This document shows positions 59,867-64,000 of a stretch of DNA of 64,000 nt, piece after piece. The position numbers and the translations under genes were made by a program. The stretch's first letter is position 1. Each line of letters begins with the position of its first letter. Source of the stretch: Candidatus Aminicenantota bacterium (lineage in GTDB: Bacteria; Acidobacteriota; Aminicenantia; Aminicenantales; Aminicenantaceae); NCBI GenBank assembly GCA_030603565.1, contig JAUVXM010000002.1, positions 18,634 through 82,633 on the forward strand. Direction: 5' to 3'. The notes beneath the pieces were generated by a model. That model did not search any database. It was given only the letters and a program-made list of their open reading frames with translations, and was not told where the DNA came from.

Positions 59867-61096
59867 ATGTTTACTCAAATACAGGGCTTTTTAGAGGCCC
59901 AGAAAAAACGGCTGTTAAAACTGGATGAAGCGGATGAATCAACTGGCTATTTAACTAAAAGAGAGTTCGAAGGCGGCGATTTTACAGCAATGGATAAGTC
60001 GGGACGGAAAATCGGTTTAATGGAAATGCTGTATTCAAACACTATAGAATGGATTATGGCAGCCGGGACGAAGAATCTATATCAGGAATTTCAGAAGTTA
60101 TCAGCACCTGGAGTTTTGACCGAAGCTACATCAAGTTCATCAAACATCCAAACTTTTACGACAGCACTACTTCCAGCAGTGAGACGGATTTATAACAATT
60201 TGATCGCGAGGGACTTAATTTCGGTACAAAGTTTACCCGGGCCTGCAGGATATATTTATTGGATTGACCGACTTTTTGCAGACGCACATGGGACAATTTC
60301 TGCTGACGATCGTGTTGATCAGAATCAAGATGAAACCAGTTATGGCACAAGCTCAGAAGGCGGAGCAATTCGTGGAATCGACTTCAAAGTTAGCAGCAAA
60401 AAAGTTGAAACTATAAACAAAAAAGTCTTAGGAAATTGGTCACTGGAAGCTGAGCAGGATTTAAGAGCGCAGTGGCACATGGATTTGGAGGGCGAAATTT
60501 CAACCGCCCTGGCAGATGTTTTGGCTATGGAAATGGATAGGATGGTGATAAATGATTTATCAAATGGAGCTGGCGCAGGAAACGTAAACTGGAGCAAGAA
60601 TCCCCCATCAGGCGACACAACTACCAGTGCAAAAAAAGATTATTATTCGACACTTTATTGGGCAATTTGCGAGGCTGGAAGTAAGGTCTATGCGGCAAAG
60701 AGAATGACCCCCACGTGGTTACTTTGCAACGCTGAAACTTTTTATTTACTGGAAAGATTAGAAAACTTTTCGGCGGAAGGAATTGAGAATCAAGAGGCTG
60801 CAGTTTCTCGCCGATTTGTGGGAACTTTGAACCGCAAATATCATTGCTACGTTGACCCGGATTTTACCGACAACCGTATTTTAGTTGGTATAAGGTCTCT
60901 TAATGATTGGCGTTATGCCATCGGGTACCTCGGAATTTATATTCCATTATTTTTAAGCCCAAAGTACACAGCAAGTAGCGACTTTTCTGCAATATATAAA
61001 GGTGCCCAAAGTAGGTTCGCACATGGTGTGATCCCGGATTCGAGCACAGAAACAAGTACTTCAGGCGTTGCGACTGTTACGATAACGAGCAGTTAA
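59867..61096 (+). CDS. phage major capsid protein
   Basis: The 409-residue protein has the layout of a HK97-fold capsid protein: an N-terminal charged segment (1-30), then GVLTEATSSSSNIQTFTTAL, DLRAQWHMDLEGEISTALAD (a helix like the E-loop/spine region), and a C-terminal half with YAAKRMTPTWLLCNAETF. It follows the prohead protease, as usual. No tail or decoration gene is visible. It lies next to the small terminase gene rather than the portal, an order that is unusual. Confidence 0.75.
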   Translation: MFTQIQGFLEAQKKRLLKLDEADESTGYLTKREFEGGDFTAMDKSGRKIGLMEMLYSNTIEWIMAAGTKNLYQEFQKLSAPGVLTEATSSSSNIQTFTTALLPAVRRIYNNLIARDLISVQSLPGPAGYIYWIDRLFADAHGTISADDRVDQNQDETSYGTSSEGGAIRGIDFKVSSKKVETINKKVLGNWSLEAEQDLRAQWHMDLEGEISTALADVLAMEMDRMVINDLSNGAGAGNVNWSKNPPSGDTTTSAKKDYYSTLYWAICEAGSKVYAAKRMTPTWLLCNAETFYLLERLENFSAEGIENQEAAVSRRFVGTLNRKYHCYVDPDFTDNRILVGIRSLNDWRYAIGYLGIYIPLFLSPKYTASSDFSAIYKGAQSRFAHGVIPDSSTETSTSGVATVTITSS

Positions 61097-61149
61097 GGAC
61101 AGAAATAAAGCTTCTCTTTAAGAAGTTTTCTCTTTTAATTCGGAGGGTA

Positions 61150-61383
61150 GTGGTTTTTAATTCTTTTCTTCCATTGCCCTCCACCAAATTTAAAAGGGGT
61201 TTATACTATAGAAATGCCGTGGAACAGGAAGTTTTTACCCTACTTGAGAGGCTGAGTTTTAAATGGATGTTGTTAGAGGATGATAAAAAGATGTCAGAAA
61301 AAATAAAGGAGGTCTTAAAGATGGAATTAACTAAAAGAATTCTAGACTGTTTGGAGAAAATAAAATGGCTGAAAAAAGATTAG
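61150..61383 (+). CDS. small protein ahead of the terminase genes (uncertain start)
   Basis: From GTG 61150 the frame gives 77 residues; CGGAGG precedes it closely. A stronger ribosome site, AAAGGAGG, lies before an internal ATG at 61321 (20-residue product MELTKRILDCLEK...). The stop overlaps the next gene by 19 bp. No family is recognised. It may be a linker gene of the packaging unit or a short coupling peptide. Confidence 0.4.
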   Translation: MVFNSFLPLPSTKFKRGLYYRNAVEQEVFTLLERLSFKWMLLEDDKKMSEKIKEVLKMELTKRILDCLEKIKWLKKD

Positions 61384-61763
61384 CTGTAAAGATTAAAAGG
61401 GGGCGGCCAGCAATCCATGGTGGTTATAGTTTTCTGATTAAAGGTGAGCTGCCAGAAAATAAAGGGTATATTTTAGAATACTTGACGGCAGCAAGGCAAG
61501 GATTAATCCAAGATTTGGGCCCCAAAGAGGCAGATTTATCAACAGCTCAGATTATTTTGATAGACCGAATTACCAGCAAATTGGGAATAATCAGATGCAT
61601 CGAGGAGCATATCAGAAAGGGCACCGTCCTGGCTGATAATGATCTTCAGCCTTCTTTGAAAGCCTCATATTTGAGTTATAATAATTCACTCAGAACAGAC
61701 TTAGTGGCATTAGGGCTGAAGGTAGAAAAAAAAGAGAAAATAAAATATCTCGAAGACATGTAA
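61365..61763 (+). CDS. probable terminase small subunit
   Basis: The 132-residue helical protein begins MAEKRLAVKIKRGRPAIHGG. It has a central AQIILIDRITSKLGIIRCIEEHI like the helical part of small terminases (P27 type). It ends 2 bp before the large terminase gene starts. Small subunits recognise phage DNA and regulate the motor. The assignment depends mainly on position and size. Confidence 0.55.
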   Translation: MAEKRLAVKIKRGRPAIHGGYSFLIKGELPENKGYILEYLTAARQGLIQDLGPKEADLSTAQIILIDRITSKLGIIRCIEEHIRKGTVLADNDLQPSLKASYLSYNNSLRTDLVALGLKVEKKEKIKYLEDM

Positions 61764-61764
61764 A

Positions 61765-63414
61765 ATGAATATTATTGAAGCACTGAATGATAAAAACCTT
61801 TTCAAAAACTACCTCACAAATTTGACGACATGGGGATCGTGGCAAGTCTATTTAAAAGCCTTGTTTGGGCTGCCGATGTCAAAGGAGGAAATAAAGATTT
61901 ATAAGCATTGTACAGGTAATAAAAAGCCTCCGGAATCACCGAGTAAGACAAGTTATGTATTATCAGGAAGAAGGTCTGGTAAAAGCACTATATCAGCTCT
62001 AATATCTGTTTATTTAGCAGTCTCGCGGGATTGGTCAAAGGTATTATCACCGGGAGAGATGGGATTTGTATTTTTGATAGCTGAAAGCAGGGATCAGGCG
62101 ATGATTCTCAAGCGGTATGTGTCGGGGATTATCAATTCTGCTCCAGGTCTCCGGAGTTTAGTAAAACGAGAGCTGGCCTGGGAGATTGAGTTAAATAATA
62201 GCATTACTATAGCGGTTAGGACAAAGAATTTCAGGACCTTGAGAGGCTTTACCGTCGTGGGGGCTGTGCTGGAGGAACTAGCGTTTTGGAGGTCTGAGGA
62301 AAGTGCAAATCCTGACGTTGAGGTGCTGACAGCCATTAAGCCAGCAATGCTGACAGTCAAGGACAGCATGCTGATAGGGATTAGCTCAGTTTATGCCAAA
62401 CGTGGGCTGTTATACGATCAATATAAGCGATATTTTGGCAAGTCAAAAGGGCCTCTGGTGTGGAAAAGTACAACGCTGGATATGAATCCTATAGTAGATA
62501 AATCAGAGATTGAGGCGGGGTTGAAAACAGACCCAGCAAAATACAAGGCTGAATATCTGAGCGAGTTTCGAGGGGACATTGAAAATTATCTTGGTATTGA
62601 AGATATTGAGAAAATAATAGAAGCTGGCATAAATCAAAGAGGCTATAATTCGGCATTTAACTATATGGCACATTGTGATCCATCGGGGGGCCGGGTAGAC
62701 AGCATGACTTTGGGAATATCTCATCCTGAGGGAGATAAAGTAGTTTTAGATAGGATTATTGAAAGGAAACCACCGTTTAGCCCGGAGGAAGTAGTTAGAG
62801 ATTTTGCTGATCTTTTAAGGCAATATAGGGTTTCAACTATAAAAAGCGATCGTTATGCCGGGGCCTGGGTCGAGGAGGCTTTTAGAAGGCACAATATAAT
62901 GGTTAAGTATAGTGAGTTATCAGCCAGCCAGATTTATGAAGCTTTTATCCCTATAGTGATGAATGAGAAGGCAATTTTATTGGATAACAGCAGGCTGAAG
63001 ATGCAGCTTTCAAATCTGGAAAGGAAAACACGTGCTGGAGGTAAAGACGTTATAGATCATCCTTCAGGATCGCATGACGACATGGCTGTAGCTTGTGCAG
63101 GGGCATTATTATCAGCTCAAGGGGAGGCTCGTCCCAGTGACCTAGAATTGGCACTTAGACTGCCACACAAAGCCGGACAATCGGTTGCACACTTTTTGAG
63201 GCTTCAGAAGGAGGTAGGGGAGCAAAGGAAGCAGGCTAAAATAGTGGAAAAGAGGAAAAAGGAGCAGACGAGAAAGTTGAGTAAATCACAGCAAGATAGA
63301 ATAGCCCGGGAGGAGGCATTTCATGAGAAGTGGAAAAATTCAACTAACAATGAGGCAATGTTGCGGGACTGGATGGAACAGGAATGTGGCCCACTTGGAC
63401 GATTCATTGATTAA
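61765..63414 (+). CDS. terminase large subunit
   Basis: The 549-residue motor-nuclease has a P-loop in SGRRSGKSTISAL (residues 67-79) and a Walker B-like VVGAVLEELAFW near 165. A nuclease half follows: NYMAHCDPSGGRVDSMTLG (first Asp near 306), IKSDRYAGAWVEEAF and a C-terminal HPSGSHDDMAVACAGALL. The Asp set matches an RNase H-like fold. It packages phage DNA and cuts it. The last 80 residues are Lys/Arg/Glu-rich. AAAATG starts it right after the small subunit. Confidence 0.92.
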   Translation: MNIIEALNDKNLFKNYLTNLTTWGSWQVYLKALFGLPMSKEEIKIYKHCTGNKKPPESPSKTSYVLSGRRSGKSTISALISVYLAVSRDWSKVLSPGEMGFVFLIAESRDQAMILKRYVSGIINSAPGLRSLVKRELAWEIELNNSITIAVRTKNFRTLRGFTVVGAVLEELAFWRSEESANPDVEVLTAIKPAMLTVKDSMLIGISSVYAKRGLLYDQYKRYFGKSKGPLVWKSTTLDMNPIVDKSEIEAGLKTDPAKYKAEYLSEFRGDIENYLGIEDIEKIIEAGINQRGYNSAFNYMAHCDPSGGRVDSMTLGISHPEGDKVVLDRIIERKPPFSPEEVVRDFADLLRQYRVSTIKSDRYAGAWVEEAFRRHNIMVKYSELSASQIYEAFIPIVMNEKAILLDNSRLKMQLSNLERKTRAGGKDVIDHPSGSHDDMAVACAGALLSAQGEARPSDLELALRLPHKAGQSVAHFLRLQKEVGEQRKQAKIVEKRKKEQTRKLSKSQQDRIAREEAFHEKWKNSTNNEAMLRDWMEQECGPLGRFID

Positions 63415-63577
63415 GGAGGAGTTTGTTTGGATATTGGTAGGAGATTCCCAATATTCCTAATTTTATTTGTGTATATATTTTCTAAGGTAATGTGGGAAGT
63501 TAGTTTTCTCTATTAGGCTGGCTTCCCTCTATTGCCACTTATTGGAGGATTTGAAATTCTAAGCTAGGATATAAAAT

Positions 63578-63745
63578 ATGCCGGGCAGGATCAAGAAATC
63601 AAAAATAATAAATAAGGGGGAGCACCATACCACCTTTGTACCTGCCCGGCAGCAAGTCAAAATATTTGGTGCTTCCCCATATTATATAGTAAAGGAGGGA
63701 AAGAGGAAAACGATGGAAAATAACTATAAAGGAGGGTTAAAATGA
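63578..63745 (+). CDS. small ORF/leader overlapping the phage pseudoknot
   Basis: ATG 63578 opens 55 codons ending TGA, which overlaps the ATG of the next gene (ATGA). The first ribosome site is weak. Within the frame, ATG 63713 has GAGG six bases upstream and gives a ten-residue leader MENNYKGGLK whose codons contain the GGAGGG used by the next gene. Coding status of the longer frame is doubtful because the same bases form two helices. Confidence 0.35.
   Translation: MPGRIKKSKIINKGEHHTTFVPARQQVKIFGASPYYIVKEGKRKTMENNYKGGLK
63579..63678 (+). ncRNA. candidate interleaved-helix (pseudoknot) RNA element
   Basis: TGCCGGGCAGG (63579-63589) pairs perfectly with CCTGCCCGGCA (63641-63651). GGGGAGCACCA (63617-63627) pairs with TGGTGCTTCCCC (63667-63678) with one bulged base. 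The order of arms is A, B, A', B', so the helices interleave: they form a pseudoknot or two alternative hairpins. It lies between the large terminase gene and the next gene. No T run follows, so it is not an ordinary terminator. Confidence 0.6.
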
Positions 63746-64000
63746 GTAAAGCAAAAAAGAGCAGCAATATCATCGAAAGGAATAATCTAAAGTTTCAAGG
63801 AAGGAAAACTTTTATTTGTTATGGAGTTCGGGGTGCTGAGTGTCTGGATAAGCAGATATACATGGATCTAGAAGATGCAACAGTTAGAACATTAATGGAT
63901 ATAAATCCACATGACAAAGAGAGAAGATACAACACAGAATCAGCTCGATGGAATAGTCAGGCCTATGCAATCTATTGTTTTATAAGAACTCTTCTTAAAA
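63742..64000 (+). CDS. phage-module protein, truncated by window end
   Basis: ATG 63742 follows GGAGGG by five bases and opens 86 codons to the end of the window (MSKAKKSSNIIERNNLKFQG). The product continues beyond it. No motif is recognised in the visible part. It overlaps the upstream small frame by ATGA, so it may be translationally coupled. A portal or tail protein would be expected here by position, but the visible residues do not decide. Confidence 0.6.
   Translation, partial: MSKAKKSSNIIERNNLKFQGRKTFICYGVRGAECLDKQIYMDLEDATVRTLMDINPHDKERRYNTESARWNSQAYAIYCFIRTLLK

Noticed and set aside
1-64000. CRISPR arrays, rRNA and tRNA genes
   Set aside because: No regularly spaced direct repeats and no tRNA or rRNA signature sequences were seen on either strand.

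Overview
The window reads as the chromosome of a diderm, probably strictly anaerobic bacterium of moderate-to-low GC. Diderm features are a LolA-like protein, an outer-membrane barrel, TonB C-terminal domains, lipoproteins and Tat signals. The anaerobic lifestyle is suggested by an oxygen-sensitive NrdD/NrdG ribonucleotide reductase being the only one visible. The mix of Tat-exported oddities, M28/M6 peptidases, GH127/GH172-type enzymes, a six-bladed propeller protein and many simple-sequence intergenic patches reminds me of Aminicenantes/Acidobacteriota-like genomes. That taxonomic guess is weak and rests on gene content only.

Layout. 1-4.4 kb: end of an RND/MMPL exporter with its LolA-like and beta-barrel partners. 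4.4-6.1 kb: wreck of a PIN toxin gene, then a membrane protein and a winged-helix regulator behind a clear promoter. 6.2-10.7 kb: a GC-rich two-gene unit (GH127 glycosidase, M6-like lipoprotein protease). 10.8-16.2 kb: class A beta-lactamase-like hydrolase, acyl-CoA synthetase, and a BlaR1/BlaI pair with a complete autoregulatory operator-promoter. 16.6-17.5 kb: RHH/PIN toxin-antitoxin. 17.5-20.8 kb: propeller protein, PgsC/PgsB poly-gamma-glutamate genes and a chimeric copy of the PgsC tail. 20.9-28.6 kb: M28 peptidase, a four-gene antiporter unit (two CPA2 antiporters, EIIA-like, PII-like), an MBL-fold protein and an MNT/HEPN pair. 28.6-33.5 kb: Tat-exported aminotransferase and DUF362 protein, DUF89, Nudix, and a REP-type transposase. 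33.6-39.6 kb: substrate-binding protein, histidine kinase, sigma54 response regulator and transglutaminase in one run. 39.8-45.6 kb: acetyltransferase, PHP-domain protein, DUF2961 protein, degenerate HD-GYP protein. 45.7-50.0 kb: SpoU methyltransferase and the nrdD-trx-nrdG-dut operon with a paired NrdR-box candidate. 50.2-56.7 kb: HAD phosphatase, MFS carrier, envelope proteins. 56.7-57.8 kb: a graveyard of gene tails. 57.8-64 kb: a tailed-phage head/packaging module (prohead protease, major capsid, terminase subunits) running off the end of the window.

Two structures cut across the ordinary genes. One is a dispersed palindromic repeat family, seen at ten places and sitting at gene edges, where it supplies stop codons and possibly start codons; its longest copy is 257 bp with inverted CTAGCCTGG ends. 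A REP-type (Y1/HUH) transposase lies in the same window. The other is an interleaved pair of perfect or near-perfect helices (pseudoknot topology) in the phage module at 63579-63678, just ahead of the last, truncated gene. Several recent small rearrangements are also legible: a CTTAAG-mediated deletion of a toxin gene, a 13-bp tandem duplication that frameshifts a secreted protein, and a 155-bp duplication of the pgsC tail with only silent differences.

No rRNA, tRNA or CRISPR array was seen. Coordinates of starts were adjusted where a Shine-Dalgarno sequence decided between candidates.
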